Shown: positions 22,401-34,100 of the stretch, piece after piece | Numbering within the stretch: the first letter of the stretch is position 1 | Layout: every line of letters starts with the position of its first letter | Position numbers and translations under genes: made by a program | Source of the DNA: Ciona intestinalis | Lineage: Eukaryota; Chordata; Ascidiacea; Phlebobranchia; Cionidae | DNA length: 64,000 bases | NCBI RefSeq assembly: GCF_000224145.3 | Contig: NC_020179.2 | Span: 2,558,125 to 2,622,124, forward strand | Direction: 5' to 3' | Notes under the pieces: generated by a model | Databases searched by the model: none | Told to the model about the DNA's origin: nothing | Seen by the model: only the letters and a program-made list of their open reading frames with translations

Positions 22401-23413
22401 ACCTGCCAAAAGCGAGAGTTCCCGGATACGAGAGAAAAGTTCTGGTTAAACGAAGGAAAATTAAAGACAAGAAAAAGGCACTCGGTAACCTCTCTTCTAT
22501 TACCCTGCCCTGGTTTTGCACCCAGTTCATGCATTAAGCATCAAACATTCCACTAATAGTAAATGATCTACTATTTAACAGTTGTATACCTAAATCACCC
22601 ATAAAGGTTTTGCTAACTATGATTTGCATACAAAGTAATAATTACTCCCACAAACCACTAGTCAAACATCAACATGCACCAACCTTTGCTTCTATGTACC
22701 AAACCAAGTCCCTACTTTTATTACTTTCAATACCCTTACCTACGTTTTACAATACCAATTAAATTACACAAGGTAGGGCAAGACTTCATGTAAAAAAAGA
22801 AATACAGCATTGCCAACTCATTTTAGCTTTATCTGTTATCTAAGCATAAATTCATACAAATTGTTGAATTTTTTAATTTACTTCTTGCACTAAATAAATT
22901 GACTGCAATAACATATATTATTACACACAGCTAATATCCACGACTATTTGGACCAATACACCTCTGAGGTAATGGTCTCGCAACTCGTCACCATGCTACG
23001 TCATCCGGTGACGTCACTACCCACGCACACAAACGATTCAGTGACGTCACAAGACAATAAAGAAGCACAGGTACATTTTTTTGCAATATTTTTTTTCTAG
23101 TCAATTTTCTGCAAAATGCATTGAAGATAACGTAAATATGTGTTTGTTTGTATGTACTTTGTTTTTACAATGAATTATCCTCCAAAGGTGATCTGCAAGC
23201 GTACCAGCGGCAACGAGGTGTGGCATCTTACCACCAACCAAACGTAAGTGACGCCCCAGGGCCCATTGTGACGTAGATAATGAAAGAATTTGAAAATAAA
23301 CACACTTACCGTTGTGCAGATGGGTACGCACGGGCATGGTCAAACAACCAACTCTGTACTTTGCAACCCCAAGCCCTCATAGACGAAAATATAAGGTTTG
23401 TATTTCACTATAA
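19441..23413 (+). CDS. AEBP2: AEBP2, PRC2 accessory zinc-finger protein
   Basis: Exons 19441-19541, 19729-20231, 20587-20695, 21447-21552, 22319-22484, 22931-23070, 23188-23243 and 23320-23413 sum to 1275 bases: 424 residues plus stop, with all phases matching. AEBP2 is a nuclear cofactor of Polycomb Repressive Complex 2 (EZH2/EED/SUZ12) and stimulates H3K27 methylation. The N-terminal 200 residues are Thr/Pro/Ser-rich and acidic (ASDDEMNVDSPDSGFES). Three C2H2 fingers follow: C208/C213/H226/H231, C241/C246/H262/H266 and C274/C279/H292/H296. The second carries CLWSGCKVYNTP and the third NGLARHVPSHF, both very close to what I recall of vertebrate AEBP2. A basic tract KRRKIKDKKK comes next, then a diverged C-terminal domain (VICKRTSGNEVWHL). 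The start at 19441 is the least certain part; ATG 19742, in the second exon, is an alternative. A GTTTGT at 23396 could act as a donor to a short exon at 23764 and change the last residues. Confidence 0.85.
20312..20400 (-). repeat. Dispersed repeat (GGTGAGGTCCT family), reverse
   Basis: GTAGGACCTCACCCATGCAA and CTAAATTCCAGGTCT are the reverse of words seen at 57723-57890. It is intronic in AEBP2. Confidence 0.5.
21088..21284 (-). mobile_element. MITE copy 7, containing two ambiguous bases
   Basis: Minus-orientation element in the AEBP2 intron before the finger 2 exon. The N bases at 21168 and 21264 fall inside it, which may reflect polymorphism or repeat-driven assembly uncertainty. Confidence 0.8.
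21580..21735 (-). mobile_element. MITE fragment
   Basis: The left end is CTGTAGGGTAAGATG, with internal GTGTTTTGAACAATTATCAA. The right terminus is absent. It lies just after the donor of the finger 2 exon. Confidence 0.6.
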
Positions 23414-23511
23414 AACTGTTGGCTGCATGATACTGTTTTTAACTGTAAGCGTGTTTTAACAACTTGTTTTGTCGCTATTTCTAAATCTTTGCTACCGAAA
23501 CCGAAGAGGCA

Positions 23512-23517
23512 AATAAA
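23512..23517 (+). terminator. AEBP2: Poly(A) signal of AEBP2
   Basis: AATAAA lies 99 bases past the stop at 23411-23413 and is followed by a (TTA)n tract. It is the first canonical hexamer after the stop. Confidence 0.65.
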
Positions 23518-23539
23518 AGTTATTATTATTATTATTATG

Positions 23540-25776
23540 CTGTAGTGCGGTTCAGAAAGAAATGCAATTGTAGATGTATACGTTGTGTGGCTATATTAAC
23601 CTACATACGTGGTAACTCGGCAGCGGGCATGAGGTGTATGAAACAGATTAACACCCGTGTTTTAACGATTGTCGTTACCCTGCCACGCGAGGATAAAAGT
23701 CACGTTCATTCATCTATCGAAAACCGATCAATCTAATCTTTTACTGTGTTTTGTTTATTGCAGGCAGTGGTCGCTGATGTACGTAGCAATAATTAAGTGT
23801 TTGAGATTGAAGTTAGATGAAACTGGTAAACCAATCCTGTGCTTGGAGTTAAAGTCGCAATGTTTCAATTGTGTCAAAGTCGATAATTGAACCGACCGTA
23901 AATCCTCCACTTTGGCTCTTTTTACCCTCTAGCGTCCACCATTACTGTGAAGTCGGCCTTAATACATTCCGCTAGATGTTGATAGTGAGCACGAACAGCA
24001 TAAACTTATTTGTACGTCCAAAATTTCCTTTAATAGCCTTCTGTTTTACCAATATACGTACATGGCAAAACACATAATTTTTCCCCCCAAAATACTAAGA
24101 TCCTGGCTATTTCTTTTCCTGTTGTTTGTATATTACTTTTCCTTCTTCGTTTGTTGTTGTTTGTTCTTACTTGTTTTTCCCTTCTCCCCAAGCATATCGA
24201 ACGGATATGAAACGCTCTTCGGGGCGGTGACGAACGCGTGCTGCTTTCATTCTGTTGTAGGCCTACATGGCGCAAATACAAAGACAAATTTTTACACCTT
24301 GGTTTTGTGGGTATGTAAAAAGAAATTAACATTTTATTTTTCCGGCGGTCCGATTAAGGCAAGCGGTGAAACTGCAGATCCTTCCTTTTTGTAAAAGGTG
24401 TAGACTACGATTAGGACTCAATGAGAGTCATATACTGTATATGCGTGAGGTCCTCGGCGAGGCACGCCTGAAAACTTAAGACGTTGGTCTATTTTTACTC
24501 TAACACGGCGGTTCCTAACCAGTGGGCAATGGGAACATTTTGAGATGGGGTATAGACCAATATAAAATAGCTATATTTAACTGTGTCAATATATATAATT
24601 TTAGCAGCATCAAGTATTTCGCTAATGCACGGTTGAATAAATAATCTACCTAGAAATAAGCTCTGCTGTGTTTTGTTCTAACTAAACTGCTTTTATATTT
24701 TTTTCTTTTAAAAAAATTATTGGGCCACAGAACTTTTATGGTAACAAAAGTGACCTTCATAAGAAAAAAAAATGCTGAGAAGCACTGTTCCGACACCGGT
24801 TATATAGTGGAAATAAGATAACTTCCATCCACCATATCGAAACGAGCACTGCAATATTCTTTAATAAACTACATATACCAACCAATATTCTGTCCCCCTT
24901 TTATAAGATTGGAATTTAAAACCCATTGACAATTTTCATTTTATGGCTTAATTTCAGCTGCTATTTTTTTAAATAAATGCAGTTTTATTTCCCTTTGATC
25001 AATATAGCTTGTTGTTCCCGTCTTTTTATAACTTCGGTTTAATTTAGGTGTAGGTGTCCAGGCAATAGCCAAATCTGGCCTTAAGAAGGACTTTAAAAAA
25101 GGACTTTACACATAGTGAACAAAATAGTTTAACAACGGACAGGTATAACTTAAATAAAGATTAATGCCCTCCGAGATCGTTTTTTACATCGCATATGGTG
25201 ACTTTGTAACTAAAGTCGATTGCATTAAAAATCAGCAAAAACGATGTGTATATATGGTTTTAAATGTTTTAAATTGACTATTATAAGGACTCTTAAACTA
25301 TTTTACTGAAATTTAATCTCACGCTGTTAACACAGGCCTATTTTTACTGTCAAATCATTTTTTTCGTGACATGTATTAAAACCGTTCCGGTTTTTAAATT
25401 AACAAAGCCGTGTCATGGCTTGGACGTTCTATAGTTTGATATCCCAATATAGACTCATGTATTATGCATCGATACTTTGTGTAATTAGGGCGGCTCTCCG
25501 ACAGTGTACGTTAGATTGGTCGTGACGCTGCTAAAGCGAACTGGAGCTAAATTGCAGTTGAAAAAATAACTGGAAACACCAGCTTGAAAATTATTGGTCA
25601 GTTTTTTTTAAGTCGTTGCAGGTGCTAGGCCAGAAACGCAGAATTTTTGTTTGTGTAGCGCAGATATAAAAGTATAGAAAATTGTTTGTTAATTCCGATA
25701 ATTTTTTTGGTATCATGGAATGTTATTAACTTTCGCATTTAAGCAGCAACAACTTTCTTTGCATTTTATGTTAAAT
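23540..25776. other. Intergenic region after AEBP2
   Basis: No gene is supported. A SINE tail lies at 23600-23712. A frame at 24062-24394 encodes a Phe/Leu-rich peptide from a T-rich tract and is not credible as a gene. Confidence 0.5.
23600..23712 (+). repeat. SINE 3' fragment
   Basis: CGTGGTAACTCGGCAGCGGG, then CCGTGTTTTAACGATTGTCG, CTGCCACGCGAGGATAAA and a final TTCATTCATC match the 3' half and ATTC-rich tail of the SINE. Confidence 0.65.
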
Positions 25777-25972
25777 ATAGCGGGGTGGGGTAAGATGGGA
25801 CACCTTTTTGTTCTATATTCTTCCATTTAGTAGTAAACAAAAACATTCAAAGTATTATAAAACCGTATATCCTTACGACTCTCATATACCGTTGTTAATT
25901 GTTAACACGATTAGTATATTTAGATATCATGTGCTAAAGGTGTCCTATTTCTCCCCACAATACTATACGAAA
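25775..25972 (+). mobile_element. MITE copy 8
   Basis: Full length, with ATAGCGGGGTGGGGTAAGAT at the left and CCCCACAATACTATAC at the right. Confidence 0.8.
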
Positions 25973-27952
25973 CAAGTGCAGGCCTTGGCGGTTTCACTAC
26001 AAAATTTAATACGCTTAATATCACAAGTGTGTTTTCAGCTGCAACATTTGGCTGTTGGCTGCGGATACCACAGTGTGGTCTGATAGCTTTTCCGCTGCAC
26101 AGTACAGAAATGCAGTGGATTTTGCGTAGGCGGGTAGTTTATGCATCCCGTTCTTATTCGAGGCCTTGCCTAAAGTGTTTATGTTGGCATAGTCGAGTAG
26201 AGCAATATAGGTCGCATTAGTGAAGAAAGGCATGAAGGTTTGCGGACCTAGTCAGGAATTAATCATGATATGCTTACAGAATTGTTAACAAAAAAATGCC
26301 TTCAAACTTTTTATAACACATATAACACAGCAAGGAATGTAATGCAGCATATGGTAGTTAGGTTTGATTTGTATTTTACAATAGTGCTTCTTGTTAATCA
26401 CGATTAGCTTTGTCAGCTAAGTAACTTAATAAGCCCTGTTTACTAGCAATTTAGTTAGCCTGGTACAGCCGTGGGCATTGAGGCAATTTATTTGTATAGG
26501 CTTTTTTTAAGCTAAACAAAAAATGTACTTAATCAAAAGCTATATATATGCCTACGTGATTGCTTTATTCTTAGAACTTATGCGTATAGTTCAAGGAATT
26601 AATATAGACAAATTTACGCTGTCAAAGTACGTCAGTGATGTAGTAGTGGCAGAAGGCAATGAAATCTTTTAAGCTGCTGATTTGATTCATATGCGATTAT
26701 GAATGGATCGGAGCTCTTAGGCGGACATCTGTCAAGCGCTGAGTCTTAACGGGTGGTCAGCAAACAGACTATTTTTGGAGTGTTGGCAAAACATACGTGT
26801 TTAACAAGATGAATGTATCAGCTGGCGTATCAGACATGGGCAGTGACGTTTCAAGTATGAACTATTGATTTCCACTGAACTGTTGGAACACACTGTACTT
26901 AAAAATGCGTCAGTATTTTTTGCATGTGGTAGCTGATGTTTTAAAACAAGGTAGGCTCGTTTTTTGTAAGAGTATTTAAATATATACGTTTTTTACGTTA
27001 TGCTTGAACTAAAACAATATGTTTTTAATTTTTAAAAAGCAATGGTCTTTGTGTGAGACAGGCCTAATTTATTACACGAGAAGCCCTCGCCTCTAAACAG
27101 GCTGCGGTAGCCACGCTAACACCTTGTAGAAACACATTAAGGAGAGCATTTCTCATTCAGACAGCGACTATGTTGTTTTAGCGCTTTATTTGCGTAGCGT
27201 TGTGTATATACGGATACAGATATTAGAGCCAGAGCTATTTTAATTTTTGTTAACAGAGGCTTAAGGATAACGTGGAAAAATGATTGGATATCAGGACGAT
27301 TGGTACACAAATTTATAGTAATATTGCGTGTCTGATTTAACAGAGTTACCCCGAAGTTAAGTATATGAACCAGGATTAAACTAGTTATTTACCCGATCCA
27401 ATTTTTACTTTTAAAACGCGCCACTCCGCGGATAACAGCTGTTTTGAGCAGTCACTCATGTGTTCAGTAACCCGTTAAAATGTAAACAAACTTCGTCGCA
27501 ACGTAGCATGGACCTGAAATCCGTGATATATATCGAAAATCTACATTGTACTAGGCTTTACTTGAGTCACGACACGCGTTTCCGGGTTAGTATAGTAATA
27601 TAGGCAGTTTTCTACCTCTGGTATGCTACGTACACAATGATCAGGTTATACGGGTCTAAATAACCGCTCTCTGTTCGTATATATATCCATACTGATACGA
27701 TGAGCATGCTAGGGCTACGCCGTTAATTAAACTGCACAGTAATGTATTATTAGTGGTTCATGCTACATCATATATATGTTTAAATACATACAGTGTACAG
27801 TAGTATTTATTGGAGTAAAAGGTTTTTTAATAATTTTTACTATAATAACAATAATAAGTTATTTTCTTATTTAGCCTTTTACAGTTGGAAAGGAAATTTT
27901 AAAAATGTGCATGTTCCATTTTCTTTAAGTGTTGTTTTAACTGCTTAAAAAT
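25973..27952. other. Intergenic region, presumed upstream promoter region of the long kinase form
   Basis: No exon is supported. The region is AT-rich with no clear TATA/initiator pair that I could fix. By position it should contain the promoter and 5' UTR of the transcript beginning with the coding exon at 27953. Confidence 0.4.
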
Positions 27953-28181
27953 ATGCCTGGCAAAAAGAAAAGAAAGGAAAAGAATTTATTCACTACCAAT
28001 TCCGTGGATTCCATTAAAGTATGTGAAAACAACCTTGAAAAACACACACAGCGTAAATCAAGCATACCGTTGGTACAAAGTACTGGGCAAACTTACAACA
28101 TAAACAACAATGGGATTGGTAATGGAAGAAAACATTACAAACGCTTAACAAGTGAAAATGAAGCATTATTAACACCTAATG
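27953..28181 (+). other. DGKI/DGKZ-like: First coding exon of the long kinase form
   Basis: The ATG at 27953 is followed by a lysine-rich start and 76 codons to a GTAAGG donor at 28182 (phase 1). The frame continues past the donor into AT-rich intron to a stop at 28322, so the donor marks the likely end. No other start lies between the upstream stop and this ATG. Confidence 0.7.
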
Positions 28182-31100
28182 GTAAGGAATCTAATTGTAC
28201 ACAAATTACAAAAAAAGCTTTAAACCAGGTTTGGGCTAACTCGGGCCTAAATTTCTCGTCCCATAGTGTATTACAGTTTTTAAAACAATTCGTTAGAATA
28301 TGTAATGTATATTTCTTAATATAGTAGTCTATGTGTGGTAGCTTAAACTGTATTTTCCTGGTTAAATTGGGTATCAAAAACTGACAAGATGGTTTATCTA
28401 ATATAGTGGTTGAGGTATTTTGGTAGTACTTACGTGTTGTATTTATGATTCACAATACGTTTGTTTCCTCATTGTCCTTGTATGAATCAAAGCTCCATAA
28501 TAAGAATTTATTTGTGACTAAAGGCCAGAAGAACTTTAGTTTTATGAATTGAAATGAATGTTTAAATTTACAAAGAAAGTTTGGTATGTATACTATAAGT
28601 TCAAGATTTATAATGACTTGTGCGTAGTAGAAAACTGTTTTGTTTTAATATGAAGTATTTTATTGGAATAATTTTGTAACACAGGTAATTTTTCATAGCA
28701 GACTGACAATTTCAGTCATTTGAGCATTATTTATTTATAATAGTCAGACATTCTGCCAATTGCCCGTGGGAAAACTAACCTGGTCTATGTAATAGTAGTT
28801 ATTTTAAAATAGATTACTTTACAAATTACCTTAATTTCCCAAATATTTTAGAGATCATTGGGAAAAAAATTAGTTAGAAATATAAAGCAAAATAAATTAT
28901 TTAGTAATGCGGTAATAGTAATGCAAGATAAAAGAAAAAACTTTGGCGTCATATAAAAGCAAATCAATTTTTTTCTCTTTCCTGTATATCGCTTTAATGA
29001 AGTCACTGTGAACTTTATTTACTGTATTTCAATACTGATGATTCAACTGTTTTGGTTTAACATTTTCTGAGTTGATAGCTGCTGAAACGACGCTTATAAA
29101 TGTGCTGGTGCTCTTTTTTTTCAGAGGCCAGTTGTACCCACTCTGGTGCAGCTAGATCTAAGCGAGGAAGCACTGAGAGTTGGGAAAGTATCGGTAACTG
29201 TGGGGGAGAGATGTCCAAGCAAGTTTCTGCTGAAATGGGTAAATTTATCTTTTTTTTATGTCTTTAATAAAATATATATATATATATAAACTGGCTCCTT
29301 CTGTATTAATTTGTTAATTTTAAAAATATTATACAAGCACTTTGTGTGCCATACGACAAGACTTCATCAGGGTATGATATATAATATGCCTGGTGGCAAA
29401 AGCAGTATGTTCTGGTTTTTGTTTCAAAATGAAAGTGTATGGCTTGAAATTAAACCGCACTTCTGCAAACATTTTACTTTCCGCATGGTTGGGCAAGGCT
29501 TTCAGTCTACAGCTTATCATATGTTTTGCTTTGTACTTAACAATTATTTCCTCACAATCCTTTTAATTTTAGTTCAGATTTTATTACAATGACTATTAAA
29601 ACAAACAGTTTACTAATTTTCCAAATAAGTATTGATTAATTGAAAATGCAGTACTGATGATACTGTAATATAATTACCTAGCACAAATTTTAGGATCAAT
29701 ATTTAATAATGAGATACCACTTAACATACACCCTACATTTGTAATACAATTTCATATCATATTCATGCACACTAAATCACAGAATAATGTTATAAATGAC
29801 GGTATTCTAGGAAAAGGCATTATTTGGGTTTAAACCATTTATAACTATATATGTATATATATATGTAATAAAATTTTGGTAATAAACTGTTCAAAAAATA
29901 TAATAAAACATGTGATGCTCTTTGTCTGTACGTATAAAATTTAATACAAATACACAACACAAGGCAACCAAACTGTTAAAAAGACATTCAATTTTATATT
30001 ACCGCATCAAGAATGACAAGACAGAAAACTTAACTGTGTTTATCATCTTATAATGAAGTGAACAGATCTTCTAAATCCCTAAATTAGTAGTTACTGTGGA
30101 TTAGTTGGTATAACTGAGTTTAAATGGAAACACCTGTTAAGCAGTCTATTATGTGCCATAGTTACAGCATAACATACGTACTATAGTTTTTAGTTATAAT
30201 AATATAGGAATATTTATTTGTCTGTTCGATTACTGTAGCGAAGATTTAGAAATATTTTAAACAAAAAGATAGGCTATAGTGACAAAACAACAGTTGTTAT
30301 TTAGCTTTTTGTAAACAATAGCGTAGGCCTTAAAATATGGTAGTAAAACAACCAAAAGAAGGAAATCATGAGAAAAACCACAGTCGTTTCACCCCTGTTT
30401 AAAAAAAAGCAAACTTACGTTTGTTAAAAAAAAAAGCAAACGTACATTTGTTAAAACACGCTATGGGTAAAAAGTGTTAGAAAGAGCTTCATTTAGAAAG
30501 CGCGGCTATTGAATCCAAAAATTAGCCTATTTAAACCTAAAAATACCTCCTTAAAAAAATATACTGTTACACTTAATTTAATTTTAATTCCTACAGATTG
30601 TGATATCAGGTTACCAGCTGAATATATCTTGATGGAAAATAATATCCATAACAAAAGAAGGGTTTCAAGTCACAGACTTTCATACAGGTGACTTTGGTTG
30701 CTTTGTTTCGATGCAATGTTAGTGTTTGTTTGTATAAACCATATATTTATGTGGCTTATGTGCTACCAAATATATAACTTCCAAAATCCAAATCCAATGA
30801 ACTGTTTTATGTTTGATATGTTTTGCCCATAATGGCATCATCAGTCTCTTATTTAAATGTCTATGAAATTTAGCAGAATTTAATGCATTTTTTATGCGGC
30901 ACACCATTAGTATTATGATTGTCTAAATTGTGTTATGTTATTGCTATCTAAATACCTATAAAAATAACAGTTGTTGGGCAAATTTACATTTATAGACACA
31001 CAATATAAATCCATTTTCACAGAAAAAAACAAACCAATATAATTTTGCTGTCCAGCAAAATGTTTGGTTTATGTTAGAAAAATATAGTTAAATTATTTTT

Positions 31101-34100
31101 TTATTCTAGTATTTAGATAATATCATACCAGTATCAGACGTGATATAAATCTATTACTTGCCAGTCATAGAAGGTTGATTTTAATTAATTAGAATATCAA
31201 AACAGTTTGTTAATTTCTAAACCACATAATGTGCATACATTTGAATTCAATTACTGTATAACCATACCAGAATACCGTAATGCTGTTAAAATGTATTTCA
31301 AACAGTCTCTGTATTAGAAACGTGGGCAGTGATTTCTGATATAAGGTCAAATGTTTGACCGCAAATTTCTTCTGTTTCCTTTGTTGTTTTTTAGGTAAAT
31401 TGTAAGGTTCTTATAGTGGAGTGCCTGCACGCTTACTTAACCACAGATACGGTTTGGGTTTTGGGTGAGTGAAGAATAGTTTGAAGCCGAGTGGAGACGA
31501 GTTACCGTGTGTAAATATAACAGGAAGCGAGCTACGTTTGTCTGTTGTTTATCTCATATATAGTATGATGAGGAAAGATAGGACCCTTTTATTTTATTTT
31601 CCCGTCCCATTTAGTAGTAAACAACGAACATTTAAAGAATTATAAAACTTTATGCTCACGATTCTCATGGACCTTTGTTAATTGTTTAAAACACGACCAG
31701 GATATCAGGATATTATGTACTAAAGTTGTCCCATCTTACCCCACGGTACTATATGTTCTTGCAGTTTGTGGCGTGTTAACATATATGCATAAAAACGAAC
31801 TTGTCAGATTTGTAAAAATATTTTTGAGATTCAGACAGTCTAGTAAGGTACGGTGTGCAAGAAACCGAGACCATGTTTTTAGCACGTTGCAAAACATGCG
31901 CATACCTATGACAAAAAGATAAATATGATCATGTCAAACTGGCTACAGTGATACAGTGCAAGCGGGGACGTACATCATACGTTTTCCGTTGCAGAGGTAT
32001 AGTTGCTATAGTTAGTGCTTCGTTTAATAAGCAGTTTCCTTAATACAACACTTACAATTTGCGCAGACGTAGGTTATACCGCCTTTGGCTCGGTGACTAT
32101 GCTGTTACAGTGAGAATAGACTATGCTGTAAAACACCTTTATAAATAAATTATACTTTTCGTTCAATTTTGTTTGAAATTCGACAGCTTTGCATAAGTGG
32201 TTTATAATGGGACAGCAAAATACGCCCATTTGTCCAGGTATGGATACGTAGTTTAATGTTCAAACCCAGAAGCGTTAGAAACTTTTCAGAATAAAAATGT
32301 ACATGTTATATGGTATTCTTGGTTAAGCTAAATGCAGTTAGCGCAGAATATCCAATATATTTTAATCCTATTTTGTGAGAATATAGTTTATAATTTTGCA
32401 AATATTTTTTGTTTACTAAATGTGATGGTAAAAGAAAATGAAAAAATGACCTTACCCCAACTTCTTTATATATCTACACTCATTGTAAAAAGCAGTGTGA
32501 AGGAAATAAAGTGCTTAAAGAGAAAGTGTTGAAGTTGTGCAAATTTGAGGTGAGATAAACCGAGAGGCCTAACAAAGTCATATGTAAGCACATCATAATA
32601 TCCGATATACGTCAATGGAAGATACGATTAGCCCCCGGCAGCACCGAGTTAAAACCAACACGCATATTTGGTTTGGCAGGAGTGTTGCGTTACTTTAGAT
32701 TGGTGTGAATATAACATAGCAGATTTAATCAGGAAGGAAATATTTAAGTTTAAAATGTATTCGTTTCTGTATAAAAACACAATAATACTGGTTATTTGCA
32801 TTGAAGGTAAAATTGTTACTTTTTTATTTTTGTTAGCTAATCGACAACAACTGTTTGAGGCTGTTAAGGCGGATGTTCGCGTGAAATAAAACGACTAAGT
32901 GTTTACTACGAAGCTATATAGTGGGGTGGGGAAAGATGGGACACCTTTAGCACAAAATATATAAATATCCTGGATAAATATCCTGGTGTTTTAAACAAAT
33001 AACAATGGTTTGTAAAAGTCGCGACGACAAGGTTTTATAATTCTTTAAATGTTCTTTGTTTACTACCAAAATGTACGAGAAAATAGAATGAAAAGTTGTC
33101 CCATCTTCCCCCATTCTACTATACATATTGTTCATTAGTAAGTCTCATTGCAAACATGTTTGTAGATAGTACTGTGGGTTACAGCGGAATCCCTTTATCA
33201 ATCCTATTTTTTGATCGTTTTTGAACAGTTAACTACGCTCTTTCAGAGGCGTTGAGGGTACGGTTATATAATTCTGTAAATGTTCTTTGTTTACAAAATC
33301 GGACGATAAAAAAGTAAAGGCACGGACCATTTTGCCCCAACCTGCTATAGATAAAAAATATAAAGCTGTTATTCTAATACCGTTTTTATAAAACACGTGT
33401 AGGCTAGTATTGTGGGGCAAGATGGGGCGCATTAAGCACGTTTTATCCAAATACCCTGACCGTGTTTTAAACAATTAACAATGGTCTAGAAAAGTCTTGG
33501 GGATACGGTTTTATAATTCTTTAAATGTTCTTTCTTTTACGGCGAAATGGTACGAGAAAATAAAATAAATGAGTCTCCCATCTTCCCCCTCTACTATAAA
33601 TAATTTTATAAAGTAGTTTCACGCGCATTCCTAAAATATACTGTAGGATGGGGGAAGATGGGACACTTTTTAACTCTATTTTCTCATCCCATTTAGTAGT
33701 AAACAAAGAACATTCAAAGAAATATGTATGTCCTTGTGACTCTCATAGACCGTTGTTAATTGTTTAAAACACGATCAGGATATCTGGTTATTATGTGCTA
33801 AAGGTGTCCCATCTTCCCCCACCCTACTATATATATATATGTATCGTGCACGATTCATACAACGCCTGAATAATGTATACTGTTTCTGAACAGAATGTCA
33901 CCCATAACCCTACATATCGTTCTTATCATATCATATCTCCTGTGAACAGAAATGTACCAGTATTATATTCCTATATGACTATGTAACGTATTACCCTATC
34001 CGAAACCGCTTCTTTATATATATATATCCTAATCCACAATGATCAAAGGGCTACCGTCTATGGTGACCATATAGGCAAGCCCTGGTTGTTCAGCTATTCT

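Larger units (their letters stand above)
20587..22484 (+). other. AEBP2: Zinc-finger exons of AEBP2
   Basis: Each finger has its own exon: 20587-20695 (finger 1), 21447-21552 (finger 2) and 22319-22484 (finger 3 plus the basic tract). The acceptor of the second is TTCGTTTGTAG at 21446. Using the nearer AG at 21466 would break the phase and lose the first cysteine pair, which decides the boundary. The third exon begins directly with the first zinc-binding cysteine (TGC). Confidence 0.85.

Noticed and set aside
24062..24394. Phe/Leu-rich frame that could look like a membrane protein
   Set aside because: It arises from a T-rich tract and has an equally open minus-strand partner, with no conserved feature.
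32914..33706. Recurring small minus-strand peptides with similar sequences
   Set aside because: They are translations of the MITE interior in one frame, not a gene family.
33166..33832. CRISPR-like array of regularly spaced repeats
   Set aside because: The repeats are whole MITE copies with inverted termini and unequal spacing, in an animal genome.
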